Shown here one piece after another: positions 1-9,765 of a stretch of DNA of 64,000 bases. The notes below the pieces were generated by a model. It did not search any database. It was not told the origin of the DNA and saw only the letters and a list, made by a program, of their open reading frames with translations. Position 1 is the first letter of the stretch; the number at the start of each line of letters is the position of its first letter. Both the position numbers and the translations under genes were made by a program. This stretch comes from Desulfobulbaceae bacterium (GTDB taxonomy: Bacteria; Desulfobacterota; Desulfobulbia; Desulfobulbales; Desulfocapsaceae), in the NCBI GenBank assembly GCA_009773475.1, contig WSXV01000002.1, forward strand, positions 372,001 through 436,000, in the 5' to 3' direction.

Positions 1-222
1 TGGATATTCTTTCTGGGAGGCGATTTTGATGCAGCTGCAAACACTTTGGAAAAGGGGCTCAGTCTTGCCCCTGATTCTCCTTTGCTGAGCTTTCATCTTG
101 GCAAGGTGTATCTGCAAAAGGGGAACACAGAAAAAGCAAGGATGCTTCTTCTGTCGTCAATCAAGCAATCGACAACTTCCGCCTGGAGTGACGAGGCAAA
201 AAAAATACTGGAATCGATGTAG
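1..222 (+). CDS. TPR-repeat protein, C-terminal fragment
   Basis: The window opens inside a gene. Frame 1 is open from base 1 to a TAG stop and gives 73 residues. They read as tetratricopeptide-like helices: GDFDAAANTLEKGLSLAP followed by LLSFHLGKVYLQKGNTEKA, with the usual small/large residue spacing. TPR units bind other proteins, but the rest of the protein is missing, so the role cannot be stated. A second stop (TAG) follows immediately. The fold is fairly certain; the function is unknown. Confidence 0.7.
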   Translation, partial: WIFFLGGDFDAAANTLEKGLSLAPDSPLLSFHLGKVYLQKGNTEKARMLLLSSIKQSTTSAWSDEAKKILESM

Positions 223-301
223 TAGATTTATTTCTCTTTGCCCTGCCTTTATAAGGTCTGAATGCAAGTGATAAGTAAATAACTTTGTGAATTTTTCATA
301 T

Positions 302-391
302 TCAGTCCAGTAGCTTTTTCAAATAGGCCTCATAAGGGGTTTGAGATCCCAAGCATTTGCGAGGTCGGCGAGTGAGTTTGTAAACGGCTTT
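302..391 (-). pseudogene. IS30-type transposase C-terminal remnant
   Basis: On the minus strand about 29 codons end in TGA and include RPRKCLG followed by TPYEAYLKKLLD. This matches the C-terminal end of IS30-family transposases, where an N/R-RPRKCLG-x-x-TP-x-E motif sits just before the stop. No upstream transposase sequence is present, because lgt begins about 60 bases further on, and I saw no clear inverted repeat ends. It is read as a decayed insertion-sequence scar between the TPR gene and lgt. The family call rests on this short motif only. Confidence 0.6.
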
Positions 392-450
392 CATTACCAG
401 TTGAAAGTATGGGCCGGGTTACTTTGCCCATACTCAATATCGCCCCTTGA

Positions 451-1251
451 TTATCTGTGCTGACTACGGCTACGAATAAGCCAGATCAGGCTGCCGCCCA
501 GAATCATTGCCATACTTAGAAGCTGGCCCATGGTCAGTGAGCCAAAGAGAAATCCGAGCTGCGGGTCCGGTTCGCGGGCCAATTCCACCAGAAACCGGAA
601 CAGTCCGTAAACGATGAGAAAGAGGCAACCCAGACTGCCGTGCGGCCATCCCCGCTGATTCTGCCAGGGCCTGTATTTCTGCGACCAGAGAATGGTAAAC
701 AGAACCACGCCTTCCAGCAGCATCTCGTAGAGTTGCGAGGGGTGGCGGGGCAGGGGGCCGCCACCGGGGAAGATCATCCCCCAGGGCAGATCGGTGGTGC
801 GGCCAAAGAGTTCGCCATTGATGAAGTTGCCCAGCCGTCCCAGCCCCAGGCCAATGGGGATGGTCACCACATAGATGTCCGCCACCTTCCAGTAATTAAT
901 CTTTTTCTTGCGCAGATAGAGCCAACCGCCGAGCATTACCCCGATACAGGCGCCGTGAAAGGACATGCCGCCGGTCCAGGTGGCTGGAATCTCCAGGGGA
1001 TGGCGGAGGTAATAGGAAAAATTATAAAAAAGGACGTAACCCAGGCGGCCGCCCAGGACCACCGAGAGGATGAGGGTAAGGTTCAGGTTTTCAAACCAGG
1101 GTTCCAGCTCCCGAAAGGAAAATTGCTGAATCTGGCGTTGGACGAAAAAGTAACTGGCCATAAAACCCAGGACATACATCAGTCCATACCAGCGAACATG
1201 GAGGGGGCCTACGGAGAAAAGAATCGGATCAATGTTGGGGAAGGCTATCAT
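451..1251 (-). CDS. lgt: Prolipoprotein diacylglyceryl transferase
   Basis: Lgt is an inner-membrane enzyme that transfers a diacylglyceryl group from phosphatidylglycerol to the lipobox cysteine of prolipoproteins, the first step of lipoprotein maturation. The 266-residue protein has about seven hydrophobic segments. It carries the family motif GRLGNFINGELFGR near residue 140, the HGACIG segment near residue 99 and the HPSQLYE motif, all typical of Lgt. Length is normal for the family. It starts 10 bases after the mnmG stop on the same strand, so the two probably form an operon. A purine-rich stretch (GAGGGTAAG) precedes the ATG. The call is secure. Confidence 0.96.
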   Translation of the reverse strand: MIAFPNIDPILFSVGPLHVRWYGLMYVLGFMASYFFVQRQIQQFSFRELEPWFENLNLTLILSVVLGGRLGYVLFYNFSYYLRHPLEIPATWTGGMSFHGACIGVMLGGWLYLRKKKINYWKVADIYVVTIPIGLGLGRLGNFINGELFGRTTDLPWGMIFPGGGPLPRHPSQLYEMLLEGVVLFTILWSQKYRPWQNQRGWPHGSLGCLFLIVYGLFRFLVELAREPDPQLGFLFGSLTMGQLLSMAMILGGSLIWLIRSRSQHR

Positions 1252-1261
1252 TTTCGGCTGC

Positions 1262-3187
1262 TTACCCTCTTCGTTCTATTCTCTTCAAATGCACCTGCAA
1301 CACCGAGATGGCTGCCGGCGTGATCCCAGAAATGCGTGAGGCCTGGCCCAGGGAGGTGGGCCGGACGGTGGAGAGCTTCTGCACCACTTCATTGGAGAGT
1401 CCGGCCAGCCCTTTATATTCCAGGTCTTGCGGCAGGACCATTGCTTCCATCTTTTTGAACCGTGCCACTTGTTCTTCCTGGCGCTGGATATAGCCATGGA
1501 ATTTGATCTGCAGCTGAATCTCTTCCCGGACTCCTGAGTCCGCGAGCTCCTGGATGCGTCCCTGATTTTCCGCGCCCAAGGGGAGTCGTGCCAATTCTCT
1601 GAGGCCCAGTTCGGGACGGCGAAGGAGTTCGGCCAGCGACATCTTCTGCTTGAGTTCCACGCTTGCCATGGTTTGCAGGGCCTCATTGACTTCCTGGCCG
1701 GGCCTGACAAGTATCGATTCGAGGAGCAGCACCCCCTGCTCAATGGCGGCCTGTTTTTTCTCGTACCGGTGATAGCCGGCGTCACTGAGGAGCCCGATAT
1801 TATGGCCGATGCGGCAGAGGCGGGTGTCGGCATTATCCTCGCGTAGGAGCAGTCGGTATTCGGCCCGGGAGGTGAAGAGCCGGTAGGGCTCTTTGGTGCC
1901 ACAGGTGATCAGGTCATCGATCAGAACCCCGATATAGGCCTGGGAGCGGTCGAGCACCAGGGGCTCCTGCCCGCGCACATAATGGACGGCATTGATTGCC
2001 GCCATCAACCCTTGGGCGGCGGCCTCCTCATAGCCGGAGGTGCCGTTGATCTGGCCGGCGAGAAACAGGCCGTGGATGCGCTTGGTCTCCAGTGACGCCT
2101 TGAGTTCCAGGGGATCGACATAGTCGTACTCGATGGCATAGCCGGGTCGGATAATCCGGGCCTGCTCCAGCCCTTTGATGCTGCGGAGCATGGCAATCTG
2201 GGTGGACAGCGGCAGGCTGGTGGGCAGGCCATTGGGGTAGACCTCGGTGGTGTCCAGCCCCTCGGGTTCGAGGAAGACCTGATGCCGGTTCTTTTCCGGG
2301 AAGCGCATGACCTTGTCCTCGATGGAGGGGCAATAGCGTGCTCCGATCCCTTCGATAATCCCGGCATACATGGGCGAGCGGTCAATGCCTGCACGGATGA
2401 CGGCATGGGTCTCTTCGTTGGTGTAGGTGATATGGCAGGGCCGCTGGGGCAGGATGTAGTCGCCGCTGCTGGCAAAGGAAAAATGGGCTGGCGGCTGGTC
2501 GCTGTGCTGGATTTCGAGCTCGGAATAATCAATGCTGTCGGCGGCAATGCGCGGCACGGTTCCGGTCTTCATCCGTCCCACCCGGAATCCGGCCTCCTTG
2601 AACCATTGGGCCAGGCTGGTGGAGGGGCTGTCCCCCATGCGTCCCGCCGGGAAGTGCTTGAGCCCTACATGGATCAGGCCGTTTAAAAAGGTGCCGGTGG
2701 CCACCACCACGGCCTTGACATGGATCTCTTCCTCCAGGGAAGTGATCAGGCCGCAGATCCGGCCATCTTCGACGATCAATGAGTCCACCACCGTCTGCCG
2801 GATCTCCAGGTTTTCCTGATTTTCCAGCACCGATTTCATCCGCAGCCGGTAGAGCAGCCGGTCGGCCTGGGCCCGGGAAGAGCGAACAGCCGGGCCTTTG
2901 CTGGTATTCAGCCGGCGGAACTGGATGGAAGTGGCGTCGATATTCTTGGCCATCTCGCCGCCCAGGGCGTCGATCTCCCGCACCAGATGGCCCTTGGCCA
3001 AACCCCCGATGGCGGGATTGCAGGACATGGCGCCGATGGTGTCGACGTTGATGACCGCGACCAGGGTGCGGCAGCCCATACGGGCGGCAGCCAGGGCCGC
3101 CTCACAGCCGGCATGCCCGGCTCCGATCACGACGACATCGTAGGTATTCAGGAGCTGCTGGGACATATTTGTTTCGTTTGGATTCAT
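1262..3187 (-). CDS. mnmG: tRNA uridine-5-carboxymethylaminomethyl modification enzyme
   Basis: MnmG (GidA) is the FAD-dependent partner of MnmE. The complex installs (carboxymethyl)aminomethyl groups on the wobble uridine of certain tRNAs. The 641-residue protein opens with the FAD-binding motif [20 protein letters not shown] and then has the family signature [20 protein letters not shown]. It ends in the C-terminal helical domain that contacts MnmE and tRNA. The first ATG is used; a second in-frame ATG seven codons later (MSQQ) would also fit. Its partner mnmE is in this window at 8209-9612 on the opposite strand, a common neighbourhood for this pair. Confidence 0.97.
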   Translation of the reverse strand: MNPNETNMSQQLLNTYDVVVIGAGHAGCEAALAAARMGCRTLVAVINVDTIGAMSCNPAIGGLAKGHLVREIDALGGEMAKNIDATSIQFRRLNTSKGPAVRSSRAQADRLLYRLRMKSVLENQENLEIRQTVVDSLIVEDGRICGLITSLEEEIHVKAVVVATGTFLNGLIHVGLKHFPAGRMGDSPSTSLAQWFKEAGFRVGRMKTGTVPRIAADSIDYSELEIQHSDQPPAHFSFASSGDYILPQRPCHITYTNEETHAVIRAGIDRSPMYAGIIEGIGARYCPSIEDKVMRFPEKNRHQVFLEPEGLDTTEVYPNGLPTSLPLSTQIAMLRSIKGLEQARIIRPGYAIEYDYVDPLELKASLETKRIHGLFLAGQINGTSGYEEAAAQGLMAAINAVHYVRGQEPLVLDRSQAYIGVLIDDLITCGTKEPYRLFTSRAEYRLLLREDNADTRLCRIGHNIGLLSDAGYHRYEKKQAAIEQGVLLLESILVRPGQEVNEALQTMASVELKQKMSLAELLRRPELGLRELARLPLGAENQGRIQELADSGVREEIQLQIKFHGYIQRQEEQVARFKKMEAMVLPQDLEYKGLAGLSNEVVQKLSTVRPTSLGQASRISGITPAAISVLQVHLKRIERRG

Positions 3188-3319
3188 TTTAATACGAGGT
3201 CTTATTTTGTTTGAGCCATGCAGGTGATAGGCCTTGTGGTCAAAAGAGAGGCGTTAACACGATGGGCTGCCGGATAAAAATGCCGGCCGTGGAACAGTGG
3301 GACAGCAAAGAATTCTTCT

Positions 3320-4162
3320 TTAGTCTTCATTGTGGTCTTTCTTCCACCAGATCAGAGCCCAGCGAGGGGGATGCTGGCGGCGGATGGTAATCTGTGTGCC
3401 GTTAGTATGGATAATTCGTGAAGTGAGATATTCTTCCAAGGCCGTCATCTCTAAAGCCGTGAGGTCTTTGAGCATCCATCCATAGTTCTGCAGGGCCTCT
3501 TCCATATCAGCAAAGACGAGGTCTTGTTCTAATTGCAGGATATCTATGGAGGGATGAATCCCCATGCTATACAGCATGTTGATGGTAAAGATATAGTCCG
3601 GGCCGGACTGAAATTCCCGGCCGGTTGCCGCAAAGGCGCCAGGGTCAAAAGGTGTGGGGGCTATCCGGTCAGCGATGAAGACGTATCCTTTGGCATGCTT
3701 ATTGAGCTTCTGTAAGGCTGAGTGTAGATCGGCCACGGCCATTGATCGCGAGGCGATGACGATATCATGGGGGACTATTCCCAGTTGCTGCCAGTCGTCT
3801 TCCCAGGCGCCCTGGATCGTTTGGATGTTTTTAATATTTTCGGTCCGGGCTGTCTCGTTCAGGGCTTCCAGCATCCCGGCTGAGTAATCAACGGCGGTGA
3901 CCGATCGCACCTTGGCAGCCAGCGGAAAAGCCAGAGTGCCTGGCCCTGATCCCATGTCAAGAACGGTGAGCTCAGGGCTGAGCGGTAATTTGGCCAGCAG
4001 CATTGAGGCGTAGGGCGACCCAGCATTCCTGGAAGCAAAGGATTTGGCTTTCTTGTCCCAGTCCGCCGCACCCTTGCTCGACCAGGATTTCTGCTTTCGC
4101 GCATTTTGCCAGAGCAGATTCCAGTCGATGTCTGCCAGGGTTGTTTCAGGGGGCATGGGCAT
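3320..4162 (-). CDS. Class I SAM-dependent methyltransferase
   Basis: A Rossmann-fold methyltransferase of about 280 residues. The SAM-binding loop is LTVLDMGSGPGTLAFPLA, followed by the acidic VTAVDYSAGMLEAL strand. The substrate is not evident. The N-terminal part (WNLLWQNARKQKSW) and the segment DWDKKAKSFASR resemble a recurrent anaerobe family of unassigned methyltransferases. The frame stays open upstream to 4303, but the extra residues look non-coding and would overlap the -35 box of the rpmH promoter. I therefore start at the ATG encoding MPMPPE; no strong ribosome binding site decides this. It is divergent from rpmH. Confidence 0.75.
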   Translation of the reverse strand: MPMPPETTLADIDWNLLWQNARKQKSWSSKGAADWDKKAKSFASRNAGSPYASMLLAKLPLSPELTVLDMGSGPGTLAFPLAAKVRSVTAVDYSAGMLEALNETARTENIKNIQTIQGAWEDDWQQLGIVPHDIVIASRSMAVADLHSALQKLNKHAKGYVFIADRIAPTPFDPGAFAATGREFQSGPDYIFTINMLYSMGIHPSIDILQLEQDLVFADMEEALQNYGWMLKDLTALEMTALEEYLTSRIIHTNGTQITIRRQHPPRWALIWWKKDHNED

Positions 4163-4286
4163 GGAAACACCGTAAGGAGTGAAAGAGTGCGGAGGCGCTG
4201 AAAGGAAATCTCTCAGCTGAAAAAAATGAAAAATAGCACAGCTTGTCGGCTTGTGCAAGCGAAGCTCGAAAGTGCCATGAAAATGT

Positions 4287-4316
4287 TTGACAGTTCCCCG
4301 CATCTGTGTTTATAAT
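4287..4316 (+). promoter_or_regulatory. Sigma-70 type promoter for the rpmH operon
   Basis: A perfect -35 TTGACA (4287-4292) is separated by 18 bases from a perfect -10 TATAAT (4311-4316), reading toward rpmH. Transcription would begin near 4323 and leave a leader of about 160 nt before the rpmH ATG. Such a strong promoter fits the high demand for ribosomal protein L34. It lies in the divergent region shared with the methyltransferase gene at 3320-4162. Confidence 0.75.
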
Positions 4317-4482
4317 CATTCCTTTATTTTTATCGTCTGTGCCGCTCTCCTTCATCGTTGAGCCGCGCAGGGCTATCAGGGCCGGAAACATCTCCATTCC
4401 TTCTTCAGAGGTTTCGTTTGCCGGTTGCTAACATCAGAAACATTTCATGGGTTTCATGAATATCATCGGTCAGGAGTAAGGA

Positions 4483-4620
4483 ATGAGTAAGCGTACTTTT
4501 CAGCCAAGTAACATTAAACGTAAACGTAAACATGGTTTTCGTTCACGCATGAGCACTGCTGCCGGTCGTGCTATTATAAGTGCTCGCCGCGCCAGGGGAC
4601 GTAAACGGCTGACGGCCTGA
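4483..4620 (+). CDS. rpmH: 50S ribosomal protein L34
   Basis: A 45-residue, strongly basic protein starting [18 protein letters not shown] and ending [11 protein letters not shown] is unmistakably bacterial L34, of typical length (44-47). It is a structural component of the large ribosomal subunit. A strong ribosome binding site (AGGAGTAAGGA) sits directly upstream of the ATG. It is the first gene of the conserved rpmH-rnpA-yidD-yidC-jag-mnmE block and lies downstream of the promoter at 4287-4316. Confidence 0.98.
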   Translation: MSKRTFQPSNIKRKRKHGFRSRMSTAAGRAIISARRARGRKRLTA

Positions 4621-4627
4621 TCGTGAC

Positions 4628-4966
4628 GTGGTGTTCAAGCTCCGGAAGACGCATCTGCTACGGAACGGGCTGGAGTTTGAACAAGTCTACAAACAGGGAA
4701 AGCGTAAGCCTGGCCCGGGCTTTGTTTTAATTTTCAGCCCCAACAACCTCGGATTCAGCAGACTTGGAATTAGTGTGCACAGGCAGATCAGAGGGGCCGT
4801 GAAGAGAAATCGAATCAAACGAATAATACGAGAGTCGTTTCGGCTGCATCGGGAAATATACCCTCAGTGTGCCGATATTATTTTTGCCGTTCGTCCGGCC
4901 ATGGAACTTGACTCAACGGCCAAAATCACCGGGGCGGTGGATGCTGCTTGCGGTCAAGCAAGGTAG
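4628..4966 (+). CDS. rnpA: Ribonuclease P protein component
   Basis: RnpA is the protein subunit that helps the catalytic RNA of RNase P cut 5' leaders from precursor tRNAs. The 112-residue basic protein has the RNA-binding signature [18 protein letters not shown], the RNR motif on the central helix. It also has the usual N-terminal L-R-K-T-x-x-F-like stretch. It starts with GTG only seven bases after the rpmH stop and its end overlaps or abuts yidD, as in most bacteria. The C-terminus is slightly short but within range. Confidence 0.95.
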   Translation: MVFKLRKTHLLRNGLEFEQVYKQGKRKPGPGFVLIFSPNNLGFSRLGISVHRQIRGAVKRNRIKRIIRESFRLHREIYPQCADIIFAVRPAMELDSTAKITGAVDAACGQAR

Positions 4967-4986
4967 CGCCTTTCAGGCTTTTTGCC

Positions 4987-5214
4987 ATGAACATTGATTC
5001 GCCCGTAAAGAAAATTCTTGTCTGGTTTGTTCGAGGATATCAGTATCTTATCTCTCCCTTGCTCCCCCCCAGTTGTCGCTTTACTCCCACCTGCTCAATC
5101 TATGCGATTGAGGCTTTAGAACGTTATGGTGCATGGCGCGGCGGCTTCCTTGCCGCTCGCCGTTTGTTGCGATGTCACCCTTTCTGCCAGGGTGGATATG
5201 ATCCCGTTCCATGA
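4987..5214 (+). CDS. yidD: Membrane protein insertion efficiency factor YidD
   Basis: YidD is a small, membrane-associated protein that assists YidC in inserting membrane proteins. The predicted 75-residue product has the full family signature: [22 protein letters not shown], then a [15 protein letters not shown] helix, and [13 protein letters not shown] at the end. The ATG at 4987 gives a length matching E. coli YidD; a TTG at 4948 would add 13 residues and overlap rnpA. It sits between rnpA and yidC in conserved order. Confidence 0.93.
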   Translation: MNIDSPVKKILVWFVRGYQYLISPLLPPSCRFTPTCSIYAIEALERYGAWRGGFLAARRLLRCHPFCQGGYDPVP

Positions 5215-5330
5215 GACCCTCTTTTTTGTCAAAAGAAGATGGCTGGTCGTGCCTGGTCTCCAGAGGAGATCAAAACATTATGTTAGACATGCGCTCTGTT
5301 GGCTGGAGTAAATTAATTTAGGAATACGGT

Positions 5331-7013
5331 ATGGATACCTATAGAGCACTATTGGCTGTTGTTATTTCTTTTGTTATTCTGGTTGGTTATCAATATTTTT
5401 TTGGGGGTTTTGATACCAGCAAAGTTGGGTCGGAGCAGGCGGCCATCTCTGCAGATGCCTCTGCCCCGGCCTTGCCTGCTTCCCCCCAGGCCATTCAGAC
5501 GTCCTTGCCGCCTAAAGAGTCGGTGCAGCAACCCCTTCCCCCAACCATTGTGCCCGATCGAGCGGCTCGCGAGATTCTTGTTGATACGGATTTGTACAGT
5601 GCGGTGATCACGGAGAATGGCGGGGCCATCAAGAGTTTTATCCTGAAAAATTATAAGGAAAAGCCGACCAATGATTCTGTCGGCATGCAGTTGATTAAGA
5701 CCTCTGAAAAGGAGGGCCTTCCCTTGACTTTTTCATGGGGAGGTGTCGCCGCCACCAACATTTTGTATCAGGCCAGTAGTGATAAGGTGCAGTTTTCGGA
5801 TAACAAATCCCCCGGCACCCTCAGTATGAAGGGTGTTAGTCCATCCGGCCTTGAGCTGGAACGCACCTATAAGTTTAACCCTCAAACCTACCTGTTGGAG
5901 CTCGTTGTCCGGGTTAAGAATACCTCGGCCAATCCTCTGCAAGGCTCTCCCCTGCTGCACCAGCTGAACCTCCCTTTCGAGGCCGACACCAGCGGCTCCA
6001 TGACCCAGCTTTTTACCGGCCCGGCCGTTTTCATGGATGGTCAGCGCCAGGAATTTAGTAGTAAGGAATTGACCGGAGCTCCAAAAACCGTTCAGGGGAA
6101 AATGGAATGGGCTGCTTTTGACAGCACGTATTTCATGTGCGCCATCCTTCCTGAAAATGCAACCGGTACCAGCGTAACCATGCAGCAGGCCGACAAGTTG
6201 GTGTCCATGCAGGTTGGCGGCGCACTTGATGTATTGCAGCCGGGTCAGGAAAAAGTCTACACTTACCACGCCTTTTTTGGTCCTAAAAAACTGTCCCTGC
6301 TCGAGGAGACCGGATACAATCTTGACAAGGCAGTGAATTTCGGCTGGTTTGACATCATGGCCAAGCCGACCCTCTGGCTGTTGAATTTTTTCGAAACTTA
6401 CTTCAAGAATTATGGTATTGCCATTATTCTGGTTACCATCGCCTTTAAACTTGCTTTCTGGCCCATTGCCCAGAAAGGGCTTAAGTCCATGAAGAATATG
6501 CAGAAACTGCAGCCGAAAATGGTCAAGCTCAAGGAAAAGTATAAAGACGATCCGGCCATGATGAACAAGGAGGTTATGAACCTGTACAAGACCTACAAGG
6601 TGAATCCCCTTGGCGGTTGTTTGCCGATGGTTCTGCAGATTCCGGTCTTTTTTGCCTTGTACAAGGTGCTGCTCATGTGTATTGAGTTGCGGCATGCTCC
6701 ATTCATGTTGTGGATGACGGACCTTTCTGCTCCTGATCGATTGATGATCGGGTTTGATATCCCCTACCTCGGAGGACTTCCGATCCTGACCTTGCTTATG
6801 GGGGCATCCATGTTTTTACAGCAGAAAATGACACCCACCACGGCCGACCCAACCCAGGCTAAGATCATGCTGTTTTTACCGGTAATGTTTACCTTTATGT
6901 TCCTTAATTTTGCATCCGGCCTGGTTCTCTACTGGTTTGTTAACAATCTGTTGGCTATTCTGCAGCAGTACCTGATTAACCGCCAGTCGGTTAAGGCCCC
7001 ATTGACCGCGTAG
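5331..7013 (+). CDS. yidC: Membrane protein insertase YidC
   Basis: YidC inserts and folds inner-membrane proteins, alone or with SecYEG. The 560-residue protein has the Gram-negative layout. An N-terminal signal-anchor (YRALLAVVISFVILVGYQYFF) is followed by a large periplasmic beta domain (about residues 60-340). The conserved five-helix insertase core begins near NFFETYFKNYGIAIILVT and includes the cytoplasmic loop with QKGLKSMKNMQKLQPKM. The NPLGGCLPMVLQIPVFFALY segment is diagnostic. It is followed by jag and mnmE, as expected. Confidence 0.98.
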   Translation: MDTYRALLAVVISFVILVGYQYFFGGFDTSKVGSEQAAISADASAPALPASPQAIQTSLPPKESVQQPLPPTIVPDRAAREILVDTDLYSAVITENGGAIKSFILKNYKEKPTNDSVGMQLIKTSEKEGLPLTFSWGGVAATNILYQASSDKVQFSDNKSPGTLSMKGVSPSGLELERTYKFNPQTYLLELVVRVKNTSANPLQGSPLLHQLNLPFEADTSGSMTQLFTGPAVFMDGQRQEFSSKELTGAPKTVQGKMEWAAFDSTYFMCAILPENATGTSVTMQQADKLVSMQVGGALDVLQPGQEKVYTYHAFFGPKKLSLLEETGYNLDKAVNFGWFDIMAKPTLWLLNFFETYFKNYGIAIILVTIAFKLAFWPIAQKGLKSMKNMQKLQPKMVKLKEKYKDDPAMMNKEVMNLYKTYKVNPLGGCLPMVLQIPVFFALYKVLLMCIELRHAPFMLWMTDLSAPDRLMIGFDIPYLGGLPILTLLMGASMFLQQKMTPTTADPTQAKIMLFLPVMFTFMFLNFASGLVLYWFVNNLLAILQQYLINRQSVKAPLTA

Positions 7014-7132
7014 CTTGAGTTCCCTGAAAATTTCTGTCATTTCCGCGTTTGAACTTTCTTCATCTGACACACAGGGCACCTCACGGGCGGATCAAAAAGA
7101 ACGACCATCTTATGACCTTTGAAGGATAATCC

Positions 7133-8173
7133 ATGGCATCACGAAAAAAAGATTTTTATGGCAAAACAGTGGCAGAGGCAATTAAACAGGCCTGTGATGC
7201 TTTGCAGGCCGCGCAGGAAAACCTGACTATTGAGGTGGTTGGAACAGGCTCCAGTGGTATTTTTGGTTTTATCCGTAAGAAAGCCCATATTCGGGTCTCC
7301 CTCCAGGAGCCTGTCACCGACAACATTGAGTCAGTGGCGCAAACCCCGGCACCGGCCCAAGTTAAGCCTGAAGCCCAGAGCTCCAAGGAGACTCACAAAA
7401 AGGTCAAGGCTTCTTCCGCAGTTGTGCAAGTCAGCCCTGTTCCGCAGGAGAATGTGGCCTGTGATACGCCGTTACCACCGCAAGAAACGATTCCCTCAGA
7501 TGATTTGAGCAAAGACAAGGAGTTGTCGGCAGACGAAGACGAGGAAGATTTTTCTCCTGTTGCCGCTTCTGATGAGCCCCTCAGTGCAGAAAGCCTTGAT
7601 GTCCTTCAGCAAGAGCTTGCCCAACTGCTGGAATTGATGGGGCTTCCATCGACGGTGGAGATCGAAGCACAAGGCAGTTCGGTGAGATGTCATGTAAATG
7701 GAGACTTTCAGGAAGACCTTACCGGACAAGAAGGGAAAATTCTGGACAGTCTGCAGTATTTGATTCGCAAGATTGCGGCTAAAAAAATCTCTGAAAAAAT
7801 GCGGATCTCCATTGATGTTGGTGGTTTTCGTGAAAAGCGACAGGACGAATTGCAGGATCAGGCCCGAGAACTTGCAGCGCTGGTCAAGGTAGATGGAAAA
7901 ACCCAGGTCATACCCTCATTAAACGCTGCCGAACGACGGGTTGTGCACATGGCTCTCCAGGATGACAAAGAGATTCGCAGCCGGAGTGTGGGGGATGGGT
8001 TGTTCAAGAAGGTTCTTATCTATAAGCCTGGGAAACCAAGGCCGAAAAATCCCCAGAATGCTGAGAACAGCGGCAACGCCACTGGCACTGGAAATGCAAA
8101 AAAACGTTCCTCTTCCCGTGGCAGAAGAGGGAAAGGCAGCAAGCCCCCCACTGAAAATGAACCTACTGAATAA
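7133..8173 (+). CDS. jag: RNA-binding protein KhpB/Jag (Jag-N, KH, R3H domains)
   Basis: This 346-residue protein has the three-domain layout of Jag/KhpB, an RNA-binding regulator whose gene habitually follows yidC. An N-terminal Jag-N domain (KDFYGKTVAEAIKQACDAL ... GSSGIFGFIRKKA) is followed by a long acidic, low-complexity linker (about residues 65-150). Next come a KH domain (about 160-225, with LTGQEGKILDSLQYLIRKI) and an R3H domain (LNAAERRVVHMALQDD, then SRSVGDGLFKKVLIYKP). The C-terminal tail is Gly/Asn/Lys-Arg rich and probably disordered. The linker and tail make it longer than Gram-positive homologues. Role inferred from family and synteny. Confidence 0.92.
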   Translation: MASRKKDFYGKTVAEAIKQACDALQAAQENLTIEVVGTGSSGIFGFIRKKAHIRVSLQEPVTDNIESVAQTPAPAQVKPEAQSSKETHKKVKASSAVVQVSPVPQENVACDTPLPPQETIPSDDLSKDKELSADEDEEDFSPVAASDEPLSAESLDVLQQELAQLLELMGLPSTVEIEAQGSSVRCHVNGDFQEDLTGQEGKILDSLQYLIRKIAAKKISEKMRISIDVGGFREKRQDELQDQARELAALVKVDGKTQVIPSLNAAERRVVHMALQDDKEIRSRSVGDGLFKKVLIYKPGKPRPKNPQNAENSGNATGTGNAKKRSSSRGRRGKGSKPPTENEPTE

Positions 8174-8208
8174 GCAGAACCAGAATCGGCTTTTCTGCAA
8201 GCTCATCC

Positions 8209-9612
8209 ATGTCTGCTGAAAACGAAACGAATGACACCATAGCCGCCATTTCAACTTCACCCGGTGCCGGCGGTATCGGAGTCATACGCGTCAGCGGGCC
8301 CCGCGCCCTGGATGTTCTCCAACAAATCTTCAAGCCCAATGATCCGGCTTGTTCCTTCCGCAGTCATCAATTGTATTACGGGCATATTGTCGCGCCCGGG
8401 ATCACTGACCCCAAAAAAAACATCGATGAAGTGCTTGCCGTATATATGCGGGCGCCCAAGACCTACACCCGTGAGGATGTCGTTGAGATCCATGGCCATG
8501 GCAATTTTCTTGTTCTTCAATCCATCCTTGAAATTCTACTCCAATTTCCGATTCGTCTAGCTGAACCAGGTGAATTTACAAAGCGCGCTTTTTTGAGCGG
8601 CCGTATCGATCTCACCAGAGCAGAAGCGGTTATAGACGTCCTGACCGCGCGTACCCGGAAGGGGTTGGAGATGGCGCAGGCGCAGCTCTCTGGCCGGTTG
8701 TATGATCAGGTGGAGGCCATTCGTCAGGCCTTAATGTATTTGCGCGCTGTGGTGGAGGTCGCCATTGATTTTCCTGACGAGGATATCGAGATCATTGATC
8801 ACGCCCATTTGCTTGAGCAGCTCGAGGTCAGGGTTCGAAAGCCCCTTGCAGATCTGCTCCGCCATGCCGATCAGGGCCGGATCTACCGAGAGGGGATAAG
8901 CGTGGTCATTGCCGGTCTCCCCAATGTCGGCAAATCCAGTTTGCTGAATACCCTTCTTCAGGAAGATAGGGCGCTGGTCACCGCCATCCCCGGAACCACT
9001 CGGGATACCATTGAGGAGTATATCGATCTGCAGGGAGTGCCTGTAAGGATCGTCGATACCGCCGGCATTCGTGAGCATGCCGAAGAGGTCGAAGAATTAG
9101 GCATCCAGCGGGCCATGCAGCAGATGGAGCAGGCGGATCTGGTTCTGTTTATGATTGACCTGACCAGAGGGGTCAGCGATGCGGACCGGCAGTTGTTTCA
9201 GCACATTATCCATAAGCCGGTGATTCTTGTGGCCAACAAGAAGGATCTAACGTCGGAGGGATCGTCTGAGATTGTTGAGTTTCAGGGTCATTGTCAGGCG
9301 CAGATAGCTATCTCGGCAAAAAAACAGCAGGGAATCAGCGAACTGAAAGAGGCTATCTTTCAGGCTGTCATGGGAAGGAAAGAACAATGGGGGGAAGAGG
9401 GGTGCGCACCTAACGTCCGCCATAAAGATTCCCTGACCCGGGCATACGCAGCCAGCGACCGGGTGTTGACCGGACTGCAGATTAAAACAACCTGTGATCT
9501 CCTCGCCATTGATCTGTATGAATGTCTTGGCGAGCTTGACGCCATCGTTGGTATTACCACCACCGAGGATATACTGGATCTTATTTTTCAGCAGTTTTGC
9601 TTGGGGAAATAA
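8209..9612 (+). CDS. mnmE: tRNA modification GTPase MnmE
   Basis: MnmE partners MnmG in wobble-uridine modification of tRNA. The 467-residue protein has an N-terminal tetrahydrofolate-binding domain (DTIAAISTSPGAGGIGVIRV), a helical domain, and an inserted G domain with P-loop GLPNVGKSSLLN, switch GTTRDTIEEY, DTAG and NKKD. It ends CLGK, the conserved catalytic-cysteine tail. Length is typical. It starts 35 bases after jag and closes the rpmH block; the next gene is on the other strand. Confidence 0.97.
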   Translation: MSAENETNDTIAAISTSPGAGGIGVIRVSGPRALDVLQQIFKPNDPACSFRSHQLYYGHIVAPGITDPKKNIDEVLAVYMRAPKTYTREDVVEIHGHGNFLVLQSILEILLQFPIRLAEPGEFTKRAFLSGRIDLTRAEAVIDVLTARTRKGLEMAQAQLSGRLYDQVEAIRQALMYLRAVVEVAIDFPDEDIEIIDHAHLLEQLEVRVRKPLADLLRHADQGRIYREGISVVIAGLPNVGKSSLLNTLLQEDRALVTAIPGTTRDTIEEYIDLQGVPVRIVDTAGIREHAEEVEELGIQRAMQQMEQADLVLFMIDLTRGVSDADRQLFQHIIHKPVILVANKKDLTSEGSSEIVEFQGHCQAQIAISAKKQQGISELKEAIFQAVMGRKEQWGEEGCAPNVRHKDSLTRAYAASDRVLTGLQIKTTCDLLAIDLYECLGELDAIVGITTTEDILDLIFQQFCLGK

Positions 9613-9765
9613 GCTCTTCTGGAAATAAATGAGCCTCCAACATCAGCCCTCACTTCAAAGCAGCTCAAGAAAGAGCCCGCGATTTTCGTCCTTCTCCATG
9701 TGGATTTTCTGCCTGGTCTCCCTCCCCATAAAAAAGTAACATGCCATTAATAAAACACAGGAATC

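Noticed and set aside
640..1323. Long plus-strand frame of 227 codons across lgt
   Set aside because: It runs antisense to lgt and the mnmG end, has no domain and mirrors the codon bias of the real gene.
4304..4482. Replication origin next to rpmH
   Set aside because: No cluster of DnaA boxes or AT-rich unwinding element was seen, and dnaA is absent.
5733..6695. 320-codon minus-strand frame across yidC
   Set aside because: It is antisense to a clearly conserved gene, with no recognisable motif and no ribosome binding site.
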